A DNA stretch of 64,000 nucleotides from NCBI GenBank assembly GCA_963971575.1, contig OZ020612.1, positions 68,073,869-68,137,868 on the forward strand, given 5' to 3'. This document shows, piece by piece, positions 1 through 12,514 of this stretch. Origin of the DNA: Liopterus haemorrhoidalis (taxonomy: Eukaryota > Arthropoda > Insecta > Coleoptera > Dytiscidae). Every line of letters starts with the position of its first letter. Position 1 is the first letter of the stretch. The notes under the pieces were generated by a model. The model was not told the DNA's origin. It saw only the letters and a program-made list of their open reading frames with translations, and ran no database searches. The translations under genes and the position numbers were made by a program.

Positions 1-645
1 AAAAATTCTAAGTAATGTACATTTGTGTGAACCGGAATAGTACAACAGGAATTTTTGATCAGATTATGTTTTCGGGATTAACGCATTTTTTGTGTTTTTT
101 GCTTGACTACGTAAAATATTTAATACCTTATCTAAGACAGCTGTCCAGCATGCTTTGACAGTGTAATGTTTAGTATGCTCGCATTCTAATTTGCAAACTT
201 AAGTTCGCTCCGCTCCCAAGGCAATTTTATTTTTTCTGTTTTTTTTTTGCATTTTTATTTTGTTTAAATTATTTTTTCAAAATTCTAGTTATATTTGGGC
301 AAATGTTGCAATTAATTTTTAAAAGTGTAAATTTAATAACCAGTGGAAATTGTGGAAATTGAATACACAAAATCAGAGGGGTGGGGTTATACTTAAAACA
401 ATCAATGGAAGCCATAGGCGCAATTTTCAAAATCTTAATGAATCTTGCTATATATATACAAAAAATAAATAAAAATACTGCACATATTTAGAAACCTAAA
501 TAATGATTAGGCATTCGAATTAAATTTAACAAAAAAAAAAAATATTTTAACATAAAAGATGTTTTAGCATCCCAAATAATCATCATTCACTTACTAAATA
601 CCTGCGAAACCCTAAAATGGGTGTAAATTCACACTTCACATCAAT
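1..645 (+). repeat. Family B repeat, copy 1 (5' cut by window edge)
   Basis: Starts inside the element (GAACCGGAATAGTACAACAG block), passes a tRNA-like core (about 147-223; A-box-like AGTGTAATGTTTAGTATGC, weak B box) and continues with the shared right arm (ATTCTAGTTATATTTGGGCA ... CACACTTCACATCAATTT). Confidence 0.75.
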
Positions 646-870
646 TTTTATTATTAGTGCAGTATGTGAACTAGTCACGATGAATTAAACAGACGTCTTT
701 TGCGTTTTGATTAAATTTTGTAATCATGAGTAACTAATTATTGTTTTCGTTTCATTTTAAACCCTTGCATTTTAAAATGGATGAAGAATTTTCATCAAAA
801 CATTTTTTACAGAATCTTAGTTTACATTTTAAATTCCGCGAAATATATTCATGACATAATCAAATATTTA
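640..870 (-). repeat. Repeat 'D', uninterrupted copy (empty site)
   Basis: Contains CAGACGTCTTTTGCGTTTT at about 690, the complement of the sequence flanking the composite insertion at 59975-62087. Part of it (about 805-860) also recurs at 24013-24062 behind family B. Confidence 0.7.
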
Positions 871-1605
871 TTTTAGCTGCATATGTTTTTTAACAAAAAA
901 TCTAATTAGCTGAACATACTTTTTAAGATATCGTACTCGAACTAATATAAAATTTCATTTTTTTAACTTCATTGGTTTTCGAGGCCGTAAAATCCACACC
1001 GTATTAAAATATTTCCAAACAAATGATTGGAAAATTTCTATTTATACAGACTTTCATAAAATCTTAGCACAAAGAGTACTTTTACCAACCTGTCCAACAA
1101 AAGCTTAAAATTCATTGATAACGGAAATCTTTTCCTGTCACTTTCTCATATGACTGTCGCAGAGGAAGCCCCTGTTACAATGACGCAATTTTTTACAATC
1201 TTTAAAATAATCCATATAAAAGTGATAGTGAAAAGTGATATGGTTAACATCTGCGTGATTAAGTAAATCACGATCGCGTTGAGCACGAAAAATTTTTACT
1301 CACGCCCTATCACGAACAGAGAAATAGAATTGCGTATTTCAGAATAATAAAACTTTAATGTTATCCATATAATTTTGTTATCGAACTTATAAATTTATGT
1401 ATCTACGACCATCAAATGATAAGTGCAATATGTGTCCAATTGTAAATACATAATACTGTTCATATTGCAAGAAGTGCGAAAAAAGGGACGCGCGTGCGTG
1501 TTCACCCCGAAAATTAACGTTTTTTCCACTGCAAGTTTTTATTTAGTAAGTTAGTTAGAATGTTTGGTGCTTAGAAACAATGCCTATTTGCAATTTATGC
1601 AGCCC
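871..1605. other. No gene seen
   Basis: AT-rich apparently unique sequence with a GC-richer patch at about 1140-1330. Very short open frames only. A donor-like GTTGGTAAAA occurs on the minus strand near 1085, but the frame before it is ten codons. Confidence 0.4.
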
Positions 1606-2345
1606 ATTTTTAGGATTTTGTAGGTATGACCACAAAAAAAAACCCTTATAAGGTCACTCATGTTTCTGTCTGTCTATACGGTAGAAATTGTAGCCAAACG
1701 GCTTAACATAGAATGTTGCAATTTGACATGCTTATACAACTCTTTGACCCACATATAGGAAAAATACTGAGAGTTCAAAAAAACACATCCCGAGATAAAT
1801 ATAAACAATTATGTATTTAATAAAAAATAAATGAGTGGCCTACCAAAAGAAACCTCTTAATGCAAATGCAAATTTGAAAAATCCTTTTTTTTATTGGATT
1901 TTTGCCAAAAATTGTGTCCCCCACCATCTCCCAGAGTGATTGATCTAAAAATCTGAAATAAATCTCCGTAATGAACATTGATGGGAAACGGAATAGTTCA
2001 ACAGGAATTTTTGATCAAATAAGTTTTTCGAAAAATGTTAATTATTTTGGGTCGTTGATAAAAAAAAATATTTTCTTAAAATTTATTGTGTGATAGAAAA
2101 GCTCTTAAGGCGTAGGTTAAGGAACGATAGATAGATTTTTGAAATTCGTTTATTTTAACAGGATTTTAGCCAAGAATGTGCAAAAGTTCTTGTCCCGCAC
2201 CCTTTTACTAAAAAGGGTTAAAAAAAAGATCTAAAAAAAATGTAGACAATGTACATTGATCTGAGCTGGAAACGTACGAGAGGAATTTATGATCAGATTG
2301 TGGTTTTGAAAAATATGGCAATTTTTGTGTTTTTGGCAAGATTAA
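1606..2345 (+). repeat. Family B repeat, divergent copy 2
   Basis: Begins with the typical outer end (TAGGATTTTGTAGGTATGAC), then the CTTATACAACTCTTTGACCC and GGAATAGTTCAACAGGAATT blocks. It then continues into a diverged variant with no tRNA-like core. Confidence 0.65.
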
Positions 2346-2522
2346 TATATTTTTTTAATTCATGGCTAAATTATGGCTAATAATGTTATGGATTTTTTAT
2401 ATTTATTTTTTGTATTTAACATTTCCAATGATATTGTAAAATATAAATATGAAATAAGTTTGACACTTCATTTTTAGTTCAATATTTATGCGTTTGTAAC
2501 GCATCGTTAACGTCGTATAATT

Positions 2523-2930
2523 TATACTCTATCTCTGAAAGCCTGATAGTAATAAATCATTTTTTCAGGCAGTTACCAGTGGCGTGCACATTTTAAACAC
2601 GTTTAAATTGGTTTTGTGTATTTCTATATTACTATTTATCATTTTATTAAACGCACGCCTGTGACCATATTTATCATATCATTAAACACACCCCATATTC
2701 TTCCATATTTTTCTTCAAAATTTTATGGTCCAATTTTTATGGCCTATTGTGTTTAACCCTAGTTCGTATTCCCATATACTATGTGCGGCACACTCGGTTG
2801 TTTTTAACAATATTTCGTTTCGAACTATTCATATATTGTCGCTTTTGTTTTACCGCTTCTGTGTGATAATACAATAACTTTTTACAAATAATAAATTATA
2901 TTACTATCAGTCTTTCGGAGATAGAGTATA
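2523..2930. mobile_element. Tc1/mariner-like MITE (TACTCTATCTC ends)
   Basis: Inverted ends of about 32 bp (TATACTCTATCTCTGAAAGC... and its complement) with two mismatches, flanked by TA. About 408 bp, no coding sequence. Confidence 0.7.
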
Positions 2931-4197
2931 GTAGAAAATTACCGAGCAATGAGACCAAAGACCGATAGCTAAAAACAGACGATAGCAGTAGATAGAACAC
3001 GTGATGGGAATGCGGATAGAAATAGTGAAGAAGTAAGGAAGACTGAACATACATTTACAGAACTAGTAAAATCCGGGAAGATCATGAAATAAAAAAGTAA
3101 CGCGTACAAAATACTTTATAGACCTGTCACTCAATACCAATATTAGGCTTTGTGCCAGTTATCCTATTTAAATTTTAAAAATATGCCTTGTTATTTAAAA
3201 TTAAATGATTTTTGAAGGATAATTTTATGACTACAAAAGGTTTAGCTGTCGCTTCTGACAATTTCTAAAAACCAAAATGAGGTAATGACGGTAACAATAG
3301 ATAAAGACTACCTGCTTCGTAGTTAGGTGGTTTTATCGGTAGGCAAGGACATTAGTCTAATTTTCCAATTATGTTAACTGATAATATTGGAAATTACGTT
3401 CTTAGAACTACATAATATAAGTATGTAGGTATGTTTAAATTTAATCCTTTGGCTCCTGGAATAACTTATACCAACCCAAACCAGTTGGATAAACCCTAAA
3501 TTGGGTTATTAAAGTATAAAGGGCAAACAAAAGTTATAAGCTAAGAGGATTATTATTTAATTGTCGTTTTCTTAAAATATGTTTTCAGTTACTCGTACAT
3601 TTAATTTTAATGGAGACAATCTGTCTAGACCAGGGGTCTCAAAGTCAAAATTTATGAGCTTAATTTTGCTAATAGTAAGCGGGCCACACATTTTCTAAAC
3701 TTAATTTCGTACAATTTTAGAAGAAGGACAGAACTTAAAAATTTGTTTTGTAGAACTTACTCAACATTTTTTTTTTATTGCTGTGGTACAATGCAATTTA
3801 AAATATAAATTAAAGACTAACTTTTAATGAAACTTAATTTATTTCTTAGCTTGCTGTGACATTTGGCAAAGCGTTTGGTTTGTTAAATTACATATTTTAG
3901 GACTGATATTGTTAGAAATTATTTTCATATTATTTTCAAATGATCATCGTTTTATCTTGGATGTTGTTTTACTTTTATTATTTTACATTTGCGAAAAAAC
4001 TGCTTACATATATATGATCTTCCAAACATGACAATAATTGCTAATGACTTTAGCCAGAAAATTTATCAGGCAATAGACAGATCTGCCAATAGCATATTTT
4101 TGGCATCACGCGAGTTACAATTGTGCAATACTGTTTCTTATGAAACAAGCACAAATTTTCAGTACAAAGTCAAGATAATTATAAATTCAACATAAAT
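2931..4197. other. No gene seen
   Basis: AT-rich with a hAT left end at 3628. The 68-codon open frame at 3989-4195 has no recognisable feature and runs up to a family A copy. Confidence 0.4.
3628..3770. mobile_element. hAT left-end fragment
   Basis: CCAGGGGTCTCAAAGTCAAA followed by GCGGGCCACACATTTTC is a typical hAT-like start. No matching right end was found. Confidence 0.4.
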
Positions 4198-5345
4198 TGG
4201 GGCTTTAATCGTGTAAAACGTTTTGAGATAATGACAATTTTTTGAATGGCATAATTTACATTATTTGTGAAAATGGTAAAATAAAAAAAATCACAACTTA
4301 AAAATGGTTAGAGTAGCGACCAGCGGTTGAAATTTTTGGATTCTTTGTAGTTTATTTAGTCTAGAAAAAAATTGGGGCTTTAATCGTTTAATGCGTTTTG
4401 AGATTGTGACAATTTTTTTTATGGCATAATTTACATAATTTGTGAAAATTGTGAGTTTAAAAAAATCACAACTCAAAAACGGTTAGAGAAAACAACCTGA
4501 CACTAGAATTTTTGGATTCCTCGTAGTTTATTAAGTCTAGAAAAAATTTGAGGCCTTACTCGTTTTGCGTATTTTAAAATTATGACAAATTTTAATATGG
4601 CGTGGTTTATAGAAATATTCATCTTCGCATGGATATATCTCAAAAACGAAATGCAATAAAGACCTGCGGTTGAAATTTATGAAAACTTGAGTTCCTAATT
4701 TACTTGTAGCCAGATTTTGAAACAATTTTTTTTTTTGAAATTTTTTAATTTTTTTATATTTTTTCGAAAATTTTGAAAATTGCTATCTAAAAAATAGTTA
4801 GGGATATAAATATGCGGTTTGAAATTTTAAAATTCTACAACACTGTTTAGTCTAAGAAAAAAATTGGGCTTAAATAAACATATTATTAAGTTTTGTAGGG
4901 GCAGTAATACAAAATCTTTCAAAATGGCAAAAAATCGAAAAAATCGTAAGGGGTAGACCTTAAAAAAATCGTGATTTTGAAGTAAAAAAATTTTGTCTCC
5001 AATTTTATTGAAAATTGGTATAAATATGCATTTTTGGTCAGAGATCAAGAAAATTTGGTCCATTTTGAAGTTTGGGCAAAAGTTTTGGAATTATAGGCAA
5101 AAAACTGACCTAAATCAGCTCTAACTCAAAAACTAGGAAAGCATGAATTTTTTAAACATTTTTTTCATAATCCTCACCCAAAAATTAGCCTAAAACTCTA
5201 ATTGGGCTAAAATCGGAGTCAAAAAAATATTGACCAAAATTTTCAAAATTTTGGAAGAATTTTTTTTTTTTCTAAAATTGGTATACTCATATATTTTTAG
5301 CCTTAGATCACAAATATATTGTCAGTTTTGAGTTACGGTCTAAAA
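4198..5345 (-). repeat. Family A repeat, copy 1
   Basis: Minus orientation of the repeat seen at 13080 and 60420. Carries two 176-bp tandem units (TCTAGA at 4360 and 4536) followed by the single-copy part. Several short ORFs here recur as mirror ORFs at 60787-61280, showing repeat origin rather than genes. Confidence 0.8.
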
Positions 5346-5764
5346 TTTTGACATGTATAAAACTGTTGTCACATATTAGAGACCTACTAAATCCTCAAAT
5401 ACGTGAAAATCAAGTTATTTTAAAGCCAAAAATCCCCCAGAAAATTCTTTATACTGAATTTAATTCATATCCACAATTATTCAAAACCTTAGAAAATGAT
5501 TATCAGCCTATTTCCTTACATCTTAATAATAGCGTGTAATTTTCGATTACAGTATTAACTATAGTGTTTAGCGCGCTACATAGTGCTTCCAATACAATAT
5601 GACAGCAAATAACGGGGAAAAGTTACTGTGCTATAACCGGAAGTTCCATTCTAAAATATGTTTAGTTCACATTTCTCAAATGCTATTAGTTTGCTTTCAA
5701 TATACCACGATTAAGAATTATTATAGATTAAAAAAATTAGAAAGACATGAAAGAAAAGTTATTT

Positions 5765-5850
5765 AATCAAATATTTTTTTGTCCTCATCACTTGTATTTT
5801 GAAGGTGAGGACTTTTTTTTGCTCATCACTTGTACTGTTTGAAAGTAAGT
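5765..5850. repeat. Two units of the shared ~39-bp minisatellite
   Basis: CTCATCACTTGTATTTTGAA-type unit followed by GTGAGGACTTTTTTTTGCTC; the same unit as in the M1 MITEs but without M1 ends here. Confidence 0.6.
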
Positions 5851-6083
5851 AAAATTAAAATTGAATAAAATATACTGTATTTTCAGCATTCGCAATAGGA
5901 GCGCAAAAATATTCGAAAGAGCGCAACTTGGACACTTGCCACCGGCGCTTAATATCCTCGTTACGGCCTTGAATATTAGTGTCCATAAAATAAAAACTAT
6001 CATAAATTATATAATCAATATCAAAGATGTCATCATAAATAAATCTGACTAAAGTAGCTCAATTTATAATAGGTATATTAGTA

Positions 6084-6745
6084 TTTAATAGAGATGGGTC
6101 GTTCATGAACGAACCGGCTCACTGAGCCGGCTTAGTACACTGACCGAAGTGACACGGTTCACCAAATTGAAATGAGCCGGCTCACGGCTCACTGTATAGT
6201 TTCCCATTTCAAGGATACGATTGGTCGGGCGATTGTGAGCGCTGACCGGAGTGATTCGGATCTGGATCGATGTCATGTTGAACTTCGCGAGAACTCGGCT
6301 TGTAATGTATTATCATAAAGTGTATTTTATCATCAATTTGTAGGGCAGTTTATTTGAAACTAATAGGCTTAGTCTGTATTTTCTTACAACCATACTATAT
6401 AAAAATATTGCCCAAATCCCAGATGTCCGATTTATAAGGGCAATAAACATCGCCATAAAAGCCGGTTCTAAGCGACGTTCTACCTACGACCGAACGACCG
6501 ACCGACCGACCTGTGTCTCGGGATCATGTTTACAGTTCATATATTGCAAGAACCGGCTCTAAGCAAGAGCCGGCTCTAAGCGACGTTCTACCTACGACCG
6601 ACCGACCTGTGTCTCGGGATCATGTTTACAGTTCATATATTGCAAGAACCGGCTCTAAGCGACGTTCTACCTACGAACTAATGACCGACCTGTGTCTCGA
6701 AAACATGTTTACTTAACCGAATCACTGAGCCGGATAAAAAAGCAA
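6084..6745. mobile_element. Repeat-rich element with GAACCGGCTC motifs
   Basis: Begins AGAGATGGGTCGTTCATGAA, a hAT-like start, followed by many GAGCCGGCTC/GAACCGG motifs and three tandem copies (from about 6469, 6577 and 6656) of an 80-108-bp unit containing AAGCGACGTTCTACCTACGA. Right end not resolved. Short ORFs within it come from the repeats. Confidence 0.55.
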
Positions 6746-7295
6746 TGTTCGGGTTGACCAGATTCATTTTCCTCATCTTGCTTCAAACACGACCTTTTCT
6801 TCAAAACAAAAATTATCTACGCGGGTATTTGATTAAGAAGCAAAGATCTAAAATATGGTTTTTATAAATGAATATAAGAAATTATATATCATTGGCAGAA
6901 AAAATACTCTATTTTATGGTTATAAAAACGTATGGTTTTTCCACTTAAAAAATATAAGTTAGTGTTATACTTCCAAAACCATGTCATTGTAAATCTTGTT
7001 TTAAATGCATAAAATTTAAAGATAAAAATTATCTATAAATTTTATTTGAAATATTTTTCTCAAGTCTGAGTCATTCAAAAATTATTTGTGTTTAAAAGTA
7101 CTGAACTAAAATGCTTTTACTTAATATTAAGTAAGCTATGGAATATTTAAAAGATGTGTTTGCACTATTAAATTGTCCCCTTAAAAGGCAACTCTTGTCT
7201 TATTTAACCAACTTTATATCTCTTATAGTTAATGAGGTCTCAATGCTGAAACTGATAAAAATATATATCTATATATGACTCTGCAGCTATGATAA

Positions 7296-8072
7296 CACTG
7301 GTCAACACAATTTTTGCTGACTTACATCTAAGACTTGTTTCTTACTAATTTGGTGCTGCTGAACTCAAATATCACCAGTTTTTGCGTATCACATCAGATT
7401 TTTGCTCTACAACAAATAGATATTTTCGGCCAAATAATGCTTCTATCGTTTAATTTTAGACGTCGATACTGTAATTGGTACAAATTTGGCGAACAATAAG
7501 GACTAAATAATTAGAAAATATTCTTAAAATTTTATTTATAGTGAAAGAAAGAAAATGAGAACAGTTTTAATAACAATTTAATGCATTGAAGTGTTAAAAT
7601 AAAAATACAAATTAAATGGTCGTTTGTAAGATCTTCTGGAGTGCACCATTCCCGATAAGTCTCTTTTAATACTCCAACAGTAGTCAGCCATCATGTGAGT
7701 ATCCCACCTTCCTTGATAACGTCTCTCCATCTCTTTTAAATTCTGATGGAAACGTTCACCCTGTTCATCACTAACATCTCCAAGATTGACAGAAAATTTA
7801 TCAAGATGACCGTTTAAAAGTTTCACGCTCATGTTGCACCCCAGATGATAATAATTTTCAATCAAATTTTCAACGACCTTCACATCAGTTGAAATTAAAG
7901 TAGACGTATATCAGAACGTGAAAAGGAGAAAAAAGTCAAAATACGATAGAACAGAAAAATTTACGTGATAGACAGAAACTGTTAACATTTTTGAAAACAG
8001 CACCCCAAAATTAGTTAAAAACAAGTATCAGATCTAAGTCAGCAAAAAAAAGTTTAAATTTGTTGACAAGTG
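7296..8072 (-). mobile_element. ~0.8-kb DNA element with CACTGGTCAACA ends, copy 1
   Basis: The left end reads CACTGGTCAACA and the right end is its inverted counterpart with one change (GTTGACAAGTG). It matches the element at 26373-27173 almost base for base apart from small deletions. It encodes, on the minus strand, a decayed ORF (7883-7578) with NLGDVSDEQGERFHQNL and RRYQGRWDTHMMADYCW. This GERFHQ/YQGRW motif recurs in many arthropod predicted proteins, from memory, and appears transposon-linked. The superfamily is not determined. Confidence 0.65.
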
Positions 8073-8097
8073 TAATATATGAATTAGTTCCTTTGTA

Positions 8098-8545
8098 TAG
8101 GGTGACCATTCGTCCCGCATTAAGATGCGTCCCGCATTTTAACATTTTGTCCTGCATTAAGATGCGTCCCGCATTTTAACATTTTGTCCCGCATTAAGAT
8201 GCGTCCCGCAAAAGTCCCGCATTTTAACATTTTGTCCCGCATTTTGGATTTGGGAGGTGAGGACCTTTTTTTGCTCTTCTCTTGGATTTGGGAGGTGAAG
8301 ACCTTTTTTTTGCTCTTCACTTGGATTTTGGGAGATGAGGACATTTTTTTTGCTCTTCATTTGGATTTGGGAGGTGAGAACTTTTTTTTGATCTTCACTT
8401 GGACTTGGGAGATGAGGACATTTTTTTTGCTCTTCATTTGGATTTGGGAGGTGAGAACTTTTTTTTGATCTTCACTTGGACTTGGGAGATGAGGACTTTT
8501 TTTTACTCCGTCCCGCATTGCCTTCTTAAGAAAATGGTCACCCTA
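8098..8545. mobile_element. hAT-type MITE 'M1', copy 1
   Basis: Inverted ends TAGGGTGACCATT / AATGGTCACCCTA, with a perfect 8-bp target duplication CCTTTGTA (8090-8097 and 8546-8553). The interior has TCCCGCATT repeats and about six units of a ~39-bp minisatellite (GAGGACCTTTTTTTGCTCTT). Open frames here (GGEDLFLL type) are only repeat translation. Confidence 0.85.
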
Positions 8546-9012
8546 CCTTTGTATATATGTTATCTCAAAATAAAAGAACGGTTGCACCGTTTTTTTAAAT
8601 ACACCATCGTGTTTTTGTCATCTATTATGGTAAAATAGACCAGTTTTTATTATTCTCAGGGGCCCTGAATTTTTTAAAATAATTAACATAAAGCGAATGC
8701 GTTAAAATTATATGGAAATGCATTTTTAGAACTTGGTATCAAAAAAAAAAAAAACTATTTCTTTTCATAAGGTATAACTTACTATATTCACAACATAATT
8801 TGAATGTATCAAGATCTAGTCCAGGAAGGACAATATACACACTCTTGTGTGGAAAAGACAGAGAAAGAATAAAACAAAAAATTAACATATAAGTGTTACA
8901 ACAACAAATACCGACATAATTTTGAAATCTTCATTACACAATATGTAGAGTGGAATAATATTCCTGGTATACTTTTAAAATGCGCTCGATTAAACATTTG
9001 AAGTAATTCTAA

Positions 9013-9479
9013 GGCCCAGTTGCACAGTAACCGCTTAAGTTTTTATTTAGGCTTAAGTTTTAGTTTAAGGTTTAGTTGTTGCACAGTTTCAGTATTTGGT
9101 TTAAACTTAAGCTTAAATAGGAAAATACTTAAGCGGTAGATTTGTTTTGTTTAACCAAAATAAGCTGTCAGATTGCTGCAGATTTTTGGTTATCTGTCAT
9201 ATTAAAATGGATAAAATCAATTTGGTTGAAGTGAATGAGGAATATGATGATGATTATGAGGAAATGTTATACATTAATTTATTTATTCGCCCTCGCCGCA
9301 CTCCCGTCTTTAGGCATCGGTTTGATAATTTGAACTTGATTAATTTACCATATCAGTTGGCTTAGCTAAGTATTTTTTTATTTTTGACTGTGCAACATCT
9401 GACACTTAAGTATTTGGTTTAAGCTGAAGCTTAAGGTTTAGCTAAACTAATACTTAAGCGGTAACTGTGCAACTGGGCC
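9013..9479. mobile_element. PIF/Harbinger MITE
   Basis: Inverted ends GGCCCAGTTGCACAGT(A)ACCGC, flanked by a TAA direct repeat (9010-9012 and 9480-9482); a 3-bp TAA/TTA duplication is typical of PIF/Harbinger. Length 467 bp. A 50-residue scrap (MDKINLVEVNEEYDDDYEEM, then FIRPRRTPVFRHRFD) may be the start of the lost transposase or of its Myb-like partner. Confidence 0.8.
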
Positions 9480-9979
9480 TAATACGCAATTTTGTAACAA
9501 AAGAAACGTTACCTATGTTAGCAACGCCCTTTCATTGTTAATATTGTTATTGTTAATATGCCCTACAGATTCCAGTCACTATAGAATTGAGGTCAAACTA
9601 TTAATATCAAGTTAACAGGAATTAAATCAGAATTTTTTCATGGTCTACCAGTAAATTAAACAAATAAAATTAACAGGAAATATTACAAGAAATATGAGCT
9701 CCCAAAACAACTGGTAAACATATATTGTATCAAAATATTGTTAACAAAAATTATATTCAATAATATCTAGTTTATCCGATTACAATATTTATATTCTGAA
9801 AAAAAAAACAGGGGTGCGACCTGTACACGTCAATCAAAATGAATTTGATATTATGTTTGACATAAGAGTAATATAAGATTTTAAGTTAGTTAATTTTTTT
9901 TTTTTTTTTTGGCGCTAAACAACGATATTTATTTGCTACTAACATAAAATTATATGCAGATAAGTCGATTACTTCAAAC

Positions 9980-10890
9980 TTCTCAATAATGTACATTTAT
10001 GAGAACCGGAATAATTCAACAGGAATTTTTTATTAGACTATTATTTCGAAAAATATCAATTTAATTTGTAGTTGAAAAAAAATATTTAAAAAAATGTATT
10101 GTGTGGTATCGAAAGAAACTTCTTAATACGCAAATTAAAAAATTTATGTGAAGTGTCAATTTTCACACATTTCAGAGTTTCGCAGGTATTTAGTAAGTGA
10201 ATGATGATTATTTGGGATGCCAAAACAAATTTTGTTAAAATATTTATTTATGAATTTTAATTCGAATGTCTAATACTTGGTATTTTTTTGTACTATTATA
10301 TATTTGTACTGCAGTATTTTTTTTTTTTTTATATAGCAAGGTTTTTAATGCCGAAATAATATCATTATAATAATAACGAAAATTGCGCCTATGGCGTCCA
10401 TTGGTTGCTTAAAACATAAGCTCCGCCCATCTGATTTCGTATACATTCATAGAATTAAATTTTAATTTCAACACATCCCACTCGTTATTAAATTTACGGT
10501 TTTAAAAATTAAATACAACATATGCCAAAATATAACTAGAATTTTGACAAAATAATTTAAAATGCAAAACAAAATAAAAATGTAAAAAAAAACAGAAAAA
10601 ATAAAATTGACAGGAATCGAACTGTAGTTTGCAAATTAGGAAGCGAGAACGATAACCATTAGACTACGGTCGCTTACTCATTTACTGTGTCACATAGCGA
10701 ATTAAATATTTTACATATTTTAGTTAAAATGAGATGAGAACATATGTATTTGTTTATATTTTTAGGGGGTATGTTTTTTAGATGTTTTTTTCCTATGTGC
10801 GGGTCAAAGAGTTGTATACGCATGCCAAATTTCAACTCTCTAGGTTTAGCCGTTTGGCTACAATTTTTACCGAACAGTAACAACAATCAA
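9980..10890 (-). repeat. Family B repeat, copy 3, tRNA-like core
   Basis: Minus orientation. The core at 10676-10609 has an A box CGTAGTCTAATGGTTATCG and a B box CAGTTCGATTCCTG with tRNA-like spacing. The left arm is shortened. A related end fragment precedes it at 9980-10140. Confidence 0.75.
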
Positions 10891-10892
10891 AA

Positions 10893-11464
10893 AATTTCTT
10901 AAACTTATGTGGTCTGAGGACCCACTCTTGAACAACTTTTTTTTTTGCGGACCCCATCCCAACCCTAGGTATTATACGTCGTTCTAATTTCTGGCTCAAT
11001 AATCGCATAGGTAGTGCCTATTACAATAAATATAGGTAAAAATGTATCGCTGGTTATTTTAATAAATAGTCTTGCGCATTTATAGAGATGAACATTTTTA
11101 TTAGTATATAGAATAAAAAACATAAAATGAATAAAAATAGTTGTAAAAAGAATTAAAAAAGTTACAAATTATAATACGTTAAACTCATACAAGCATTTCT
11201 TGGTCAAATATTGGTCAAAATAGATCTTATTATAATGTTTTCTATAAATAATTTACAGTTGAATAAAAATAATTAAATTTTTACTAATTATTGTTTAGTT
11301 ATGTCAATAACTAGTTAGATAACAAATACAAAAAGTCTTGACCAAATTGGATTTTTATTAAATTAGTTATTTGAATAAAACCGAAAAGTTGGGGGATATA
11401 TAGTTAATGTCAAATTTTTTTCGCGGACCCCCAAGGATACTCGGACCATAGTTTAAGAACCGCT
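10893..11464. mobile_element. hAT-like element, decayed
   Basis: The right end ATAGTTTAAGAACCGCTG and a left counterpart TTCTTAAACTTATGTGGTC enclose GGACCCCA-type subterminal motifs (both sides carry GCGGACCCC). The left terminus is eroded against family B. Confidence 0.5.
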
Positions 11465-11815
11465 GGTATAAGAGTTTTTTTGGTCATACCTACAAAACCC
11501 TAAAAATCATTTTAGTTATATGTTTTTTTCAGTTAAGTCAATAATAAGGGAGATATTTTAAGTTTTTTTAATAAACAGTTTTAACCCCGAAACATCCCCC
11601 TAGAATGAAAATTTTGTGATGCCTGTATAGTAAATTTAAAAACATAGCGATCTTCTTAAAATCATTGACGACGACCTGTGTGGCATACATGATACTTGTA
11701 AAGCTCTGATATTTAATAGAGCAAGATATATATGTGAATGACACTAACAATCAACCCAACTAATAGCGCCTATTTTATAAAAACTATTCAATGTTTGTTT
11801 AAAATATTTATTTAC

Positions 11816-11912
11816 CTTCAGTCCCACGAAGATATTCCAACTCAATAGAATAATCCCAACAGGTCAAAGAATTTGGTTGCGACAAAAATTCACAATTCTC
11901 CTGATCGCACAT
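11816..11912 (-). CDS. Putative first coding exon (alternative start 3)
   Basis: Reading minus strand, ATG opens 32 codons (MCDQENCEFLSQPNS, then CWDYSIELEYLRGTE) and ends G|GTAAAT in phase 1, like the two exons at 18774 and 27634. The peptide is acidic with aromatic residues, a composition seen in activation-type segments, but I cannot name the protein. It lies in unique sequence. Confidence 0.45.
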
Positions 11913-12514
11913 GATTACACCTCTACAAAAACCACTATTTTCATTCCACAATCAGTAATCTCACTTCAACAACGTCTGATCAAAAACTGTTGGTACTACA
12001 TACATAGTTGAAGTGAAGGTGCATAGTTTACTATCTAAAGAACAAGTAGAATTGTAGAGGGGGGAGATATTGCAGTTTAAGTCAGGTGAACGGCATAAGA
12101 CGCATCGAAGTACCGCAACAAAATCACCGTAACACAATATCATTGATAACGTTTTAAAACTATTGACTTTTGAAATGACACTATATTAATTTAATCTAGA
12201 TAAAATTAAATATTTTCTAAGGAAGTGTTTAGAGTTTGAACTGAATATGTGTCGTAAGAAATAGTCGTAAATATATCACTTAAATATGTAAATTTTATGT
12301 TTGCAAAATTAAATTCCGTAGTACCGGAAGAGTTGCTAAACTGGCACTCCCAAAAATTCTTTGAGTACTAATGCAGTTTAATAAAAGACAAACATCTGAC
12401 ATAAAAACAAATGAAAATAGTGATGAGCAAAAAAATTGATGTCCAGTGTGAATTTTGACACATTTCAGGATTTTGTAGGTCAAACGCGGATTTTTGTGGA
12501 TTCTTTTTTTTACT

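Noticed and set aside
5348..5539. 63-codon ORF
   Set aside because: Begins at the edge of a family A copy; no motif and no splice context.
8120..8468. ORFs with repeated GGEDLFLLFTWIW / SEEQKKG
   Set aside because: Translation of the M1 minisatellite; the same peptides recur in every M1 copy (16.0, 24.9 and 54.8 kb).
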